Counted from the first letter of the stretch, positions 27,421 to 36,540 are shown. The stretch is DNA of 64,000 bases from Clostridium_X cadaveris (GCF_039521325.1 NZ_BAAACD010000026.1); one strand, 5' to 3'. Notes: generated by a model not told the origin, from the sequence alone. Program-made: numbers and translations.

Positions 27421-27450
27421 TTTTGATACTTTTTGTAATCTTTTGAAACT
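27421..27450. promoter_or_regulatory. Triple direct repeat, candidate GlnL-type operator
   Basis: Three head-to-tail 10-bp units: TTTTGATACT, TTTTGTAATC and TTTTGAAACT. B. subtilis GlnL is reported to bind TTTTGT-N4-TTTTGT, which has the same 10-bp period. The array lies 13 bases after the regulator stop and 60 bases before the EIIC-like gene. Confidence 0.7.
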
Positions 27451-27509
27451 TCATATTTATTATTAAATTAATCCAAATAATAAAAAAAATAATATGAGGT
27501 GAACAAATT

Positions 27510-28538
27510 ATGATGACGATTGTTTCAGGAATAGGACTATTATTATTAACATTAGCAGGATTTTCATTCTTCAGTTTAAAAATGCCAAAAGGCCAAAAAG
27601 CCATGTCTGGTATGGCTAATGCTGCAGTTGCAACTTTCTTAGTTGAAGCAGTTCATAAATATATTAGTGGAGACTTATTCGGACTTGCTTTCTTTAGAGA
27701 AATAGGATCTGTCTCAGGTAGTATGGGCGGTGTTGCTGCTGCTATCATGGTTCCTATAAGCATGGGAGCAAATCCTGTATTTGCAGTTGCCGCTGGTGTA
27801 GCAGTTGGAGGTTATGGAATCTTACCAGGATTCATCGCTGGCTATATCGTAGGACTTATATCACCAATTATCGAACGCAAACTTCCTGAAGGGCTAAATA
27901 TAATATTAGGAGCTCTTGCTATTGCTCCCTTAGCTAGATTTATAGTAATCTTAGTTGACCCTGCTGTAAACGCTACCTTAACTACTATTGGTGGAACAAT
28001 TGCAGCTGCTGCAGAGCAATCTCCTTTAGTTATGGGATTCTTGTTAGGTGGAATTATTAAGATGATCTGTACTTCTCCTTTAAGCTCTATGGCATTAACT
28101 GCTATGTTAGGCTTACAAGGACTTGCAATGGGAATTGCAGCTATAGCATGTGTTGGAGGATCCTTTACAAACGGATTGATTTTCCATAGATTAAAATTAG
28201 GTAATAAGAGTAACATAATTGCTGTTATGCTTGAACCATTAACCCAATCTGACATTATTACATCTCATCCAATTCCAATTTATTGTTCTAATTTCTTTGG
28301 AGGTGGACTAGCAGGAATTTCCGCTGCTGTATTTGGTATAATTAATAATGCACCCGGAACTGCATCTCCTATACCAGGACTTATGGCTCCATTTGCTTTT
28401 AACCCTCCAATGGCTGTAATAGGTGCTTTATTCTTCGCAATTTTAGGAGGAAGTCTATCAGGATTTGTTGGAAGCATTGTATTTAAAAATAGGGCAGTAA
28501 AGCAAGACAACTTAGTTGAAACATCATCATGTGCATAA
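27510..28538 (+). CDS. PTS EIIC-like membrane transporter (PTS_EIIC_2 type), orphan
   Basis: Integral membrane protein of 342 aa with about nine spans and many small residues (GSVSGSMGGVAAAIMVPISMGANP near 72-95; SPLSSMALTAMLGLQGLAMG near 190). It resembles the PTS_EIIC_2 family. No EIIA or EIIB domain is fused and none lies nearby, so either it uses partners made elsewhere or it is not a phosphotransfer system. GAGGTGAAC precedes the ATG. It is placed to be controlled by the upstream two-component system through the TTTTG repeats. Confidence 0.8.
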   Translation: MMTIVSGIGLLLLTLAGFSFFSLKMPKGQKAMSGMANAAVATFLVEAVHKYISGDLFGLAFFREIGSVSGSMGGVAAAIMVPISMGANPVFAVAAGVAVGGYGILPGFIAGYIVGLISPIIERKLPEGLNIILGALAIAPLARFIVILVDPAVNATLTTIGGTIAAAAEQSPLVMGFLLGGIIKMICTSPLSSMALTAMLGLQGLAMGIAAIACVGGSFTNGLIFHRLKLGNKSNIIAVMLEPLTQSDIITSHPIPIYCSNFFGGGLAGISAAVFGIINNAPGTASPIPGLMAPFAFNPPMAVIGALFFAILGGSLSGFVGSIVFKNRAVKQDNLVETSSCA

Positions 28539-28554
28539 AATTGTTACTTAATAT

Positions 28555-28594
28555 AAATGGGTTGTATCAAAATAAATTTTGATACAACCCATTT
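28555..28594. terminator. Bidirectional terminator, EIIC-like gene / zinc-ribbon operon
   Basis: 19-bp self-complementary sequence (28555-28573, 28576-28594) with A-runs and T-runs on either side, between two convergent genes. Confidence 0.85.
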
Positions 28595-28607
28595 TCTTTT
28601 TAAACTA

Positions 28608-29285
28608 TTAACTTAATGGAGAACCACAAAATTCACATTCAGAAATTTCTCCTTCTAATATGGTGTTATTTCCACCACAATTCTTACATACTACAACCTT
28701 CATCTTAGGTTTTTCCTCTTTTACTTCATTAACCGAAGAGTTTTTCTTAACATTTATAGGCTCATATTGTTTTTTTCTAATTACAAATTCTCTTGAACCT
28801 AAATCTACATATGCATTTAAGAAATATCCCTTATCAATCATAATTTTAAGATCATTTATCGCCTCTTCATAGCTTACATTCATAGCAGATGCTATGTTAT
28901 CTATTGATGTTTCGTTATTATTAATTACTATAGATATATATTTCTTAAATTTCTCTCCTTGAAGCTGCATTTTTTTAGAAGTACGAATCATGAATACTCC
29001 GCCACATCCAAAGAACAATATTACTATTATAATAATTCCCACTGGAGCATTCCCCTTTGAATCTTTCAATTCTCCTGTCAGCCCCATAATTATATAGATA
29101 ATTGATAAAGCGATAAATACAATACCTACTATCTTTACAGTTTTACTATTCTTTAATACTACAGACTTATCTGATGAAAGCTTCTTGTATAATAAATAAA
29201 AACCTACAGGCCAAAATAGAATGCACATTGTAATTATAAATGCCCATGAACTTGATTTTATTTTTTCATTTCTCATCTTTGCCAA
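28608..29285 (-). CDS. Membrane protein with C-terminal zinc ribbon
   Basis: 225 aa. Three predicted spans (about 11-30, 44-64, 78-97), then a cytoplasmic segment with a small winged-helix-like region (ISIVINNNETSIDNIASAMNVSYEEAI, shown in part near 115-140) and a C-terminal zinc ribbon with CKNCG and CEFCG (about 199-222). The four cysteines can bind one zinc. It is last of a four-gene operon headed by an SPFH protein and is a paralog of the gene just upstream. Function unknown; a role in envelope or membrane homeostasis is inferred from the operon. Confidence 0.8.
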   Translation of the reverse strand: MAKMRNEKIKSSSWAFIITMCILFWPVGFYLLYKKLSSDKSVVLKNSKTVKIVGIVFIALSIIYIIMGLTGELKDSKGNAPVGIIIIVILFFGCGGVFMIRTSKKMQLQGEKFKKYISIVINNNETSIDNIASAMNVSYEEAINDLKIMIDKGYFLNAYVDLGSREFVIRKKQYEPINVKKNSSVNEVKEEKPKMKVVVCKNCGGNNTILEGEISECEFCGSPLS

Positions 29286-29288
29286 CTC

Positions 29289-29843
29289 CTAACCATTAAT
29301 GTGAGATCCACAGAAATCACATTCATATACAGTTCCTTTTTCAACTTTATTTACTCCACCACAGCTTGGACATGTAATAGAAACGTATTCAATATCATCT
29401 GGATTTATTGTAGGAGCTGTGTAATTTCCAGGTACATTATTTACCGGTTTTGCATTTGAAATAACCACTCTATTCTCTTTTAAATCAACATAAGCATTGG
29501 TAAAATACTTCTTTTTTATCATAATATCTAAATTTTTCCTAATTTCATCTTCAGACTTTCCCATTGACATAGCTAAATCAGAAATAGAGCCAAATGGATT
29601 TTCTGAAATATAGATTACATACTTTTTGAATTCTTGAATTAATTTCTTTCTTCTCCTGCCGTTCCTTATAAGTAAGTAACCTCCTCCAAGAAAAATTATT
29701 ATAAAAGTTATATCTTCTGTTTTCATATGGCCTATGCTAGATACTATTCCCACTATTCCCAAAAGTATACAAGGTACTCCACATACCATCTGAATTTTTG
29801 ATATAATGCTGCTCACAGTAACTGCTGCTTTAGAATTATTCAT
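29289..29843 (-). CDS. Membrane protein with C-terminal zinc ribbon (paralog)
   Basis: 184 aa with two spans (about 19-35 and 42-58), a winged-helix-like middle (YISENPFGSISDLAMSMGKS, about 76-95) and a C-terminal zinc ribbon CPSCG...CDFCG (about 161-180). It shares layout with the downstream gene (ISIDNIA/ISDLA, then KKYFTNAYVDL), so the pair arose by duplication. Only three bases separate the two genes. Function unknown. Confidence 0.8.
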   Translation of the reverse strand: MNNSKAAVTVSSIISKIQMVCGVPCILLGIVGIVSSIGHMKTEDITFIIIFLGGGYLLIRNGRRRKKLIQEFKKYVIYISENPFGSISDLAMSMGKSEDEIRKNLDIMIKKKYFTNAYVDLKENRVVISNAKPVNNVPGNYTAPTINPDDIEYVSITCPSCGGVNKVEKGTVYECDFCGSHING

Positions 29844-29882
29844 TTTTATCCTCCCAAATCCAATCGTTGTATTAACCTTTTA

Positions 29883-30572
29883 TTATATGCTTCCTCTCTT
29901 AGATTCCATAACTTCTGATTTTCTTCTATTTATAAGTTCTGAAATATTATTGAGTAAAGTATCTATTTTTTCATTTTTATTTTCATCATCCTTTGAAAAT
30001 ACACTTTCTAAATCTTTAATTTTATCATCTAACTCATAATCCGCTTTTACTAAGGTTGATGTATCACTAAATCTTAAGCTGTCATAAAGCTTTTCAAGAT
30101 CATTTTTATACTCTTTATTAGACATTAATAACTTCATTTTACTAAGCATTTTATTTATCATAGCTGAAGCATCATTTATCATGTCATCATTAGATTTTGT
30201 ACTTTTCCCACTTGTATAAAAGACTATTCCCAAAATCATTGATATAGCTAATAAAAGTATTTGTATCACACAGAATGATATTATTGAATCCCTAAAGAAA
30301 TTCATATATACAAGTGAAACTATTATTGAAGCAATTGCATATATAGTTATCGTTGACCCTAAACCTGATCTTACAATTATTTGAGATAACTCTTTTGCTA
30401 ACTTTTCGATAAATATCATACCACCAAAGAAAACAATTTCAGCTATGATAAGAAAGCAAAATCCAAGCCATGTAATTGTAGTCCTTTCTTGAGTTGTTAT
30501 GAAAAATAATAAAATAGTTACTAATATCACTAAAATTCCTGAAATAGAAAATGCTTTTTCTCTCCTCTTCAT
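29883..30572 (-). CDS. Membrane protein of unknown function in SPFH operon
   Basis: 229 aa from the ATG after AGGAGGGATAGT; the longer frame overlaps the SPFH gene. Four spans (about 10-27, 33-53, 68-92, 95-115) are followed by a cytoplasmic acidic, probably coiled-coil tail (about 135-229, rich in Lys, Glu and Asp). No zinc ribbon. I do not recognise the family; the shape recalls XpaC-like proteins, but only loosely. It sits 11 bases after the SPFH gene. Confidence 0.72.
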   Translation of the reverse strand: MKRREKAFSISGILVILVTILLFFITTQERTTITWLGFCFLIIAEIVFFGGMIFIEKLAKELSQIIVRSGLGSTITIYAIASIIVSLVYMNFFRDSIISFCVIQILLLAISMILGIVFYTSGKSTKSNDDMINDASAMINKMLSKMKLLMSNKEYKNDLEKLYDSLRFSDTSTLVKADYELDDKIKDLESVFSKDDENKNEKIDTLLNNISELINRRKSEVMESKRGSI

Positions 30573-30583
30573 ACTATCCCTCC

Positions 30584-31891
30584 TTATTGTAGTTTTTCTC
30601 CACACTCTGGACAAAACTTAGGATTTCCTTCAACTATAGCATTACACTTTGTACATCGTGCTGCTAGCATTTCTCCGCATTCTGGACAGAATTTCACATT
30701 AGCTGGTACATTATTTCCGCATTTAGGGCACTTCTTAGGAAGCTCATAACCACATCCTGCGCATTTTGTTGCACCCTCTTCCATATCATATCCACACTCT
30801 GGACATGGATTATATTTATTTCCACATTCTGGGCAGAATTTCACATTTTCATTTATATCGCATCCACAATTAGAACATGTAAGCCTCTTTTTCTCTTCCT
30901 TCTTCTCTTCTTTTTGAGAAGTATCAAATCCACAAATTCCGCAAAATCTTTTATCTGCGTCAATTTCCTCATGACAATTAGGACATTTTTTCATAGCAGA
31001 TTTGTTGCTAGTATTTATTTCCCCTGAAATAGAACCAAAAGCATTTCCTACAGTTCCACCAAGACCTACTCCCATACCAAGGCCTAATCCTGCTCCCATT
31101 ATTTGAGAAGAAGAACTTCCTGGGTTTTTGGCAGCCCCTTCTAAAGTATTAAAGGAACGTTCTTGTTGATAGCTGTATCCTATGATATTCATCTCGGCAC
31201 GCTTTGCTAAAGCTTCCTTCAATTTTGAAACAGCAGGATCATCTTCTGGAAGACTTATATCATTGACATAAAAGTTCAAAAGTCTTATTCCATATTCCTC
31301 CATCACTGGTTCTATTCTTTCTTTCATAAAGGAAGATAGTTCATCTATATAAGCATTTATTTCTAAGATACTAATTTTTTTATTTATAACATATGATGAA
31401 ATTGCATCCTTAGCCTTTGTTATATAAAGTCCTCTAAAATATTTAACTAAAGTATTCTTATCAAAGCTTCCCATTGTTCCAACAAGCTTTACTAAAAACT
31501 TCTTAGAATCTTCTATTTGTACACCAAACATTCCATTTGATCTTATAGGAACAAAAACTCCGTACTTAGGGTCTTGAATTTGAATTGGAGTTGCTGTTCC
31601 CCACTTGATGTCTAATGAAAATAGTTTATTTATATACCATACTTCAGCAGTAAATGGAGAACGTCCTCCAAATGGTAAATTTACGATTTTATTTAAAACA
31701 GGTATATTTGCTGTACTTAAAGTATGTCTTCCACTCTCAAATACATCTAAAGCTTTTCCACCTTTAAATAATATTGCTTCTTGAGATTCGTTTACTATAA
31801 GTTGCGTCCATGTTCCAAGTTCCTCACTAGGATATTTCCACGCTAGCACATCTGGTCCCCCATTATATTTTACTACATCTACAATTGCCAT
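30584..31891 (-). CDS. SPFH/Band-7 domain protein with five zinc ribbons (YdjI-like)
   Basis: 435 aa. Residues about 1-240 form an SPFH domain of the virion-core/YdjI type (ETAEAILFKGGKAL-like segment QEAILFKGGKALDVFESG near 36-53, and LNFYVNDISLPEDDP near 204). A Gly-rich linker (GLGLGMGVGLGGTVGNAFG, about 262-280) leads to five consecutive zinc ribbons between about 295 and 435, each of the form CPxCG...CxxCG. GGGGGGAAG precedes the ATG. It heads the operon. B. subtilis YdjI, an SPFH protein with zinc-ribbon partner YdjG, recruits PspA to the membrane; no PspA gene is seen here. Confidence 0.87.
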   Translation of the reverse strand: MAIVDVVKYNGGPDVLAWKYPSEELGTWTQLIVNESQEAILFKGGKALDVFESGRHTLSTANIPVLNKIVNLPFGGRSPFTAEVWYINKLFSLDIKWGTATPIQIQDPKYGVFVPIRSNGMFGVQIEDSKKFLVKLVGTMGSFDKNTLVKYFRGLYITKAKDAISSYVINKKISILEINAYIDELSSFMKERIEPVMEEYGIRLLNFYVNDISLPEDDPAVSKLKEALAKRAEMNIIGYSYQQERSFNTLEGAAKNPGSSSSQIMGAGLGLGMGVGLGGTVGNAFGSISGEINTSNKSAMKKCPNCHEEIDADKRFCGICGFDTSQKEEKKEEKKRLTCSNCGCDINENVKFCPECGNKYNPCPECGYDMEEGATKCAGCGYELPKKCPKCGNNVPANVKFCPECGEMLAARCTKCNAIVEGNPKFCPECGEKLQ

Positions 31892-32152
31892 AAGTCTTCC
31901 CCCCGTAATAATAAAGTTATTATTTCAAATATTATATTACTCCAATTATCTATATTAACTAATTATGAAATATTAATTAATATTATACTATCATTATATA
32001 ATATAATCTCCTATATTCAAAGTTAGATATAATTTTTATTATATAAAATTCTTTATTATATGAAAATTTTCTATTTAATAATCAAATACCGCTTTATCAC
32101 TTTTTCTGATATTATTACATTATGGCAAATAATTATTTTGAGGTGATGCACT
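31892..32152. other. Divergent promoter region, SPFH operon and ABC ATPase
   Basis: Very A/T-rich. It must carry promoters for both sides, but the base composition makes any -10/-35 call unsafe. No repeat or reading frame supported. Confidence 0.4.
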
Positions 32153-33211
32153 ATGAAAGTTAAAATAGAGAATCTTTCAAAGAAATTCAACAATTTTACA
32201 GCCATTGATAATTTAAATGTTGAATTTAATGATGGTGAGCTTATATGCCTTTTAGGTCCAAGTGGCTGTGGGAAAAGTACCATGCTATATCTTATCTCAG
32301 GTATATTAGAGGGTACTAAAGGAAAAATATTTTTTGATGATGAAGATATTACGAATATTCCTCCTGAAAAAAGAAATATAGGGCTTGTATTTCAAAATTA
32401 TTCACTATATCCTCATATGAGTGTTGAAAGAAATATCGGGTTTCCCCTTGAGATAAAAAAGATTTCCAAAAAAGAAAGAACAAAAAAAATAAATGAATTA
32501 GCTAATCTTGTACATATTGATTCTATGCTTCATAGAAAACCAAAAGAGCTTTCTGGAGGTCAGCAACAAAGAGTTGCAATAGCTAGAGCACTTGCTAAAG
32601 AGCCGAAGATACTTCTTTTAGATGAGCCTTTATCAAACCTTGATGCAAAGCTTAGAATAGAAATGCGTGAAGAAATTAGAAACATACAAAAAAGCACAAA
32701 TATAACTGCTATATTTGTAACTCATGATCAAGAAGAAGCTATGACTATTTCTGATAAAATACTTTTAATGGATAAAGGAGTTGTTCAGCAGTACTCTACT
32801 CCGGAAGAATTATATAACAATCCTAATAACTTATTTGTTGCAGGTTTTATTGGAAATCCTTCTATTAATAAAATTCACGGCAAAGTAGAAAACAATTATT
32901 TAATTACTGATGGAAATATTAAAATAAAATATGATTTTCCAAAAGAAATTAATAACAAAGATGTTATTTTAGGTATAAGGCCTGAAAGTATTAGTCTAAC
33001 AGAGGGGGATGATTATAATATCTCAGCAAAAATTCAAAACTTCTATACCCTTGGTAGAGAAAAGCTTATTGATTTATCTATTGATGATATAAAGATAAAA
33101 ATTACTGTTCCATCTAGTGTAACTGTTAAAAAGGATGAAGTTGTAAAGCTGCTTTTCAAACATCCTGGAATATTTATATTTGATCCCAAAGACGGATCTA
33201 GAATAAAATAA
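32153..33211 (+). CDS. ABC ATP-binding protein, MsmX/UgpC type
   Basis: 352 aa. The ABC domain (about 1-235) has Walker A GPSGCGKST near 37-45, Q-loop VFQNYSLYPHM, signature LSGGQQQRVAIARAL near 133-147 and Walker B ILLLDEPLSNLDAKL. The C-terminal third is a TOBE-type regulatory region. This is the ATPase kind used by CUT1 sugar importers. GAGGTGATGCACT precedes the ATG. It converges on the CUT1 permease operon, which lacks an ATPase, so it probably powers that importer and perhaps others. Confidence 0.93.
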   Translation: MKVKIENLSKKFNNFTAIDNLNVEFNDGELICLLGPSGCGKSTMLYLISGILEGTKGKIFFDDEDITNIPPEKRNIGLVFQNYSLYPHMSVERNIGFPLEIKKISKKERTKKINELANLVHIDSMLHRKPKELSGGQQQRVAIARALAKEPKILLLDEPLSNLDAKLRIEMREEIRNIQKSTNITAIFVTHDQEEAMTISDKILLMDKGVVQQYSTPEELYNNPNNLFVAGFIGNPSINKIHGKVENNYLITDGNIKIKYDFPKEINNKDVILGIRPESISLTEGDDYNISAKIQNFYTLGREKLIDLSIDDIKIKITVPSSVTVKKDEVVKLLFKHPGIFIFDPKDGSRIK

Positions 33212-33240
33212 AGCTAAAGCAAATTAAGCTTTAGCTTTAT
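33208..33240. terminator. Shared terminator holding both stop codons
   Basis: 13-bp arms (33208-33220, 33228-33240) with a 7-base loop. The left arm includes the TAA of the ATPase gene and the right arm includes the stop of the facing permease gene. Confidence 0.75.
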
Positions 33241-34085
33241 CCTTTTACTGAACCTTGAGTAAGTCCTGATATGAGCAGTTTTCTAAATATAATAGCAACT
33301 AATGCAGGCGGCACTATAGCAAGTATTCCAGCTGCTGCTGTAATACCATATTGTATAGAGTCTTTAGTCATAAATTCAGCCATTATCATACTTAAAGGCT
33401 TTGTAGCTTCAGAAGAAGCAAGTATTAAAGGTATTTGGAACTGATTCCATGTTAAAAGAAATATTATTAAAATACATGCAAATATTATGGGGTAAGAAAT
33501 AGGGAGTATTATCTTAAAAAATATTTTCATATTTCCGCATCCATCCACTAATGCAGCATGTTCAAGCTCTTTAGGTATAGACTCAAAATAATTGCATAAA
33601 AGCCACGTTGTAATAGGCAAAAAAGATGAAACATACACCATAGAAAGCCAAAAAATGTTATCTAATAAACCAAAGCTAGAAAATATTTTATATAACGGTA
33701 TAATAGTTGTAAATAGAGGTATCACCATGGTGATTAATAAAAATGTCTTTATTGCTTTTCTTCCTTTAAATTCAAATCTTGAAAGCGAATATGCTGTCAT
33801 AACACAACAAGGTATTCCTAATGTTAATGTTATTCCTACTGCCTTTAAAGAATTTATTAATGCAGTAAAAAAAGTTTCATGTTGACTTGTACCTGCTGAA
33901 AGTAATATTTTATAATTATCAAATATCAATTGAGTTGGAAAAAAGTTAGCAGTTTCTTTTAACATTTCATTTTCAGGAGTTAAGCTTACTATCAAACACC
34001 ATAGAATCGGTCCAACAGAAAAAACTACAAATATAATCACAGCAAATACATAAACTGTTTTCTCAATTAAATTAGACTTGTTCAT
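33237..34085 (-). CDS. CUT1 sugar ABC permease, MalG type
   Basis: 282 aa with six spans. The EAA loop reads EHAALVDGCGNMKIFFKIILP (about 173-193, shown in part), typical of MalG-like subunits, and the C-terminus ends GLTQGSVKG, also typical. Its start overlaps the MalF-like gene by four bases. It completes binding protein - MalF - MalG; the ATPase is encoded on the opposite strand. Sugar substrate unknown. Confidence 0.93.
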   Translation of the reverse strand: MNKSNLIEKTVYVFAVIIFVVFSVGPILWCLIVSLTPENEMLKETANFFPTQLIFDNYKILLSAGTSQHETFFTALINSLKAVGITLTLGIPCCVMTAYSLSRFEFKGRKAIKTFLLITMVIPLFTTIIPLYKIFSSFGLLDNIFWLSMVYVSSFLPITTWLLCNYFESIPKELEHAALVDGCGNMKIFFKIILPISYPIIFACILIIFLLTWNQFQIPLILASSEATKPLSMIMAEFMTKDSIQYGITAAAGILAIVPPALVAIIFRKLLISGLTQGSVKG

Positions 34086-34960
34086 CTTCTCACTCCTATT
34101 GGCTTATAAATATTTTTAACATAGAAATATCCTGCTATTCCTGATATAAGCATAATTATATATGTAATTGCACTTCCTAGTCCAAAATTTAAAAATTTAA
34201 ATGTATTTACATAGTTGTAAACTAAAAGAGTTTGACCAATGTCGCTATATCCAGATAAAGCAATAACCTCATCAAATACATTTATAGCACTTATTGTTAT
34301 ATTAGTCATCACTACTATGAATGAAGGTATAAGTAATGGTAGCGTTATTTTAAAAAATGCTTGAACCTTATTTGCCCCATCCATTCTAGCTGATATATAA
34401 AGATTTTCTGGAATAGACTGCATATTTGATAGAAATATAATTGCACAAAATGGTATGATTCTCCACGATACAATTAATGCTATTATAAACATTAACATAA
34501 ATCTATTTATTGTATAAGTTATAGGCTCATCAATTATTCCAAAATAAAACAGCATTTTATTCATAAATCCAAACCCTGGATAAAATATAAATCTCCATAC
34601 TATTCCATTAACTATAGGTGGCAATGCCCAAGGAAGTATTGCTATAGCTGTTAAAACTCCATTTAGTCGTACTTTTTTATTTAATATTAAAGCCACAGCA
34701 ATGCTGCATATCAATGATATAATAATAACTACTATAACCACAAACAAAGTATTAACTAGAGAATATCTAAAGCCTTCGCTCTGCAATACCTCTATATAAT
34801 TTTTTATTCCAACAAAAGATTTATTTTGAGGCTCTGTTAGCTTGTATCTTTCAAGACTTAAAAAAAATGTAGCTACTATAGGCACTATAACAAGACCTAT
34901 CATTATTATCATACTAGGAATAAGCAGTAGATAGGGAAACTTCTTTTGCCTTTGTATCAT
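34082..34960 (-). CDS. CUT1 sugar ABC permease, MalF type
   Basis: 292 aa with six spans and no large extra loop, as in UgpA/MsmF. The EAA loop reads YISARMDGANKVQAFFKITLP near 199-219 (shown in part). It is coupled to the MalG-like gene by a four-base overlap, and is separated from the binding-protein gene by 82 bases holding a stem-loop. Confidence 0.92.
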   Translation of the reverse strand: MIQRQKKFPYLLLIPSMIIMIGLVIVPIVATFFLSLERYKLTEPQNKSFVGIKNYIEVLQSEGFRYSLVNTLFVVIVVIIISLICSIAVALILNKKVRLNGVLTAIAILPWALPPIVNGIVWRFIFYPGFGFMNKMLFYFGIIDEPITYTINRFMLMFIIALIVSWRIIPFCAIIFLSNMQSIPENLYISARMDGANKVQAFFKITLPLLIPSFIVVMTNITISAINVFDEVIALSGYSDIGQTLLVYNYVNTFKFLNFGLGSAITYIIMLISGIAGYFYVKNIYKPIGVRR

Positions 34961-34985
34961 ACTTTTCTCCCTTCATAAAATAGAC

Positions 34986-35013
34986 TCAAGGACTGTCAAT
35001 AGACAATCCTTGA
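34986..35013 (-). other. Intercistronic stem-loop between CUT1 binding-protein and permease genes
   Basis: 12-bp arms (34986-34997, 35002-35013) with one G-U pair and a 4-base loop, 30 bases past the binding-protein stop. Only a weak T-rich run follows on the minus strand. Same position as the loops after the other leading binding-protein genes. Confidence 0.6.
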
Positions 35014-35042
35014 AATTTTATATTATGTTATTTGTATTTAAT

Positions 35043-36311
35043 TTATTTTTTTGCCAATTCGTTTATCTTAGTTTCCATTTGATTATAAGCTTCTTCTGGA
35101 GTAAGTTCACCATTCACCATTTTATTTACAGCATTAAACATAGCTGTACTCATTTCAGTATAATAGTTAGGTACGCCTTTTGGAAATGGTGATTTTATAA
35201 GTTTTGATTGTTCCAACATTGCACCAGAATTTTTAATTTTATTTTCTTTTATTAGTTTTTCTAAAACTGTAGTCCTAGTTGGTATTGAATTATTTTTTTC
35301 AAATAACTGTTCTTGCATTTTAGCAGATGTATACCATTTTACGAATTCTTCTGCTGCTTCTTTATTTTTAGAGTATTTAGTAACACCTATTCCTTCTGGT
35401 AATGCCATTGTTTTGTCTGATTTATCACTTTTGCCAGGAAGCATTATAGGAGTAACCTTATCTACAACTTGTGATTCTTTAGGATCATTAACACGACCAA
35501 CAAAAGATGTAGGTCCTATTAACATACTAGCTTCACCTTTTGTTAATTTACGATAGGCATCCATACCTTTTGAAGTTCTGTTTATAGGATCTACTAATCC
35601 TTCTTTGTTTAACTTATCAATATATTTTAATGCATCTAAAACACTTTCTTTGTTTAATGTATTGTCGTCATTAAACACTACTCCATTTTTAGCAAAAGCT
35701 AACCATATTAATGATGTAGTTGTTGATTCTTCAGCACTTAGAGGAATAGCATAAGGGTATTTTGTAACATTATCTTCTTTTATTTTTTTAGAATAATTAT
35801 ATATATCATCCCAAGTCTTTGGCTCAGCATCTATACCTGCTTTTTTAAAGTGTTCAGTGTTGTAGTAAGCTATTCTAAAATCGTTGGCATAAGGAACTGC
35901 CAAAACTTCATCATTTACCATAAATGACTGAATTGAAGGCATATCTTCTATATCTTCTTTAGAAATCTTAAGCGGCTCAAGCCATCCAGCACTTTGGAAT
36001 TCTCCAACCCATGACCAATCCACTTCAACAACATCTGCTGGCGCAGTTTTTCCTGCTGCTGATACTGAGATTTTATCTCTAATATCATCCCAGCTCACAG
36101 TATTTACCTTTACTTTAATACTACTTTCTTTTTCGAATTCATTAAGCATTTCCTGAGATGGAGCACCCCACTCTGGAATCATAAATGTTATTTCTTTTCC
36201 TGAACTTTTAGCAGCATCTTTTTTCTCTTCACCTTTAGAGCATCCAACAAATAAACTAGCTACCATTGTAAAGCTCATAACGATTACTAAGATCGACTTA
36301 AGTCTCTTCAT
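35043..36311 (-). CDS. CUT1 sugar-binding lipoprotein (family 1)
   Basis: Extracellular binding protein of 422 aa. The lipobox is SLFVGC near 19-24. Family 1 features: ITFMIPEWGAPSQEMLNEF near 42, DVVEVDWSWVGEFQSAGWLEPL near 90, and the C-terminal AAEEFVKWYTSAKMQEQLF near 330. The start is the ATG after GGGAGGACAAATA; an upstream in-frame TTG overlaps that ribosome site. It leads the operon with a 17-base-spaced promoter upstream. Ligand not predictable; family 1 proteins bind oligosaccharides or glycerol-3-phosphate. Confidence 0.92.
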   Translation of the reverse strand: MKRLKSILVIVMSFTMVASLFVGCSKGEEKKDAAKSSGKEITFMIPEWGAPSQEMLNEFEKESSIKVKVNTVSWDDIRDKISVSAAGKTAPADVVEVDWSWVGEFQSAGWLEPLKISKEDIEDMPSIQSFMVNDEVLAVPYANDFRIAYYNTEHFKKAGIDAEPKTWDDIYNYSKKIKEDNVTKYPYAIPLSAEESTTTSLIWLAFAKNGVVFNDDNTLNKESVLDALKYIDKLNKEGLVDPINRTSKGMDAYRKLTKGEASMLIGPTSFVGRVNDPKESQVVDKVTPIMLPGKSDKSDKTMALPEGIGVTKYSKNKEAAEEFVKWYTSAKMQEQLFEKNNSIPTRTTVLEKLIKENKIKNSGAMLEQSKLIKSPFPKGVPNYYTEMSTAMFNAVNKMVNGELTPEEAYNQMETKINELAKK

Positions 36312-36348
36312 TATTTGTCCTCCCAAAATAATTTTATTTTATATTAAT

Positions 36349-36377
36349 ATGATACTTAAAAATACGTTATTATACAA
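36349..36377 (-). promoter_or_regulatory. Candidate sigma-A promoter of the CUT1 operon
   Basis: Minus strand TTGTAT, 17 bases, TATCAT, 38 bases upstream of the binding-protein start. Confidence 0.55.
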
Positions 36378-36498
36378 ATTAATACAAAAAATTACTTATA
36401 GTTTTTTTCTATAAATAACTATTTTCTATTTAGCTTTCAAATACTTATAAACTTATTTTCTCTTAAAGTTCTTAAAGAATACATAACAAACAAAAAAT

Positions 36499-36532
36499 AA
36501 TATAACTGGAAATGAATACTTCCAGTTATATT
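36499..36532 (-). terminator. Terminator of the PfkB kinase gene
   Basis: Perfect 13-bp arms (36499-36511, 36520-36532) followed on the minus strand by ATTTTTTGTTTG, just past the stop. It separates the kinase from the CUT1 operon. Confidence 0.85.
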
Positions 36533-36540
36533 CCAAACAA

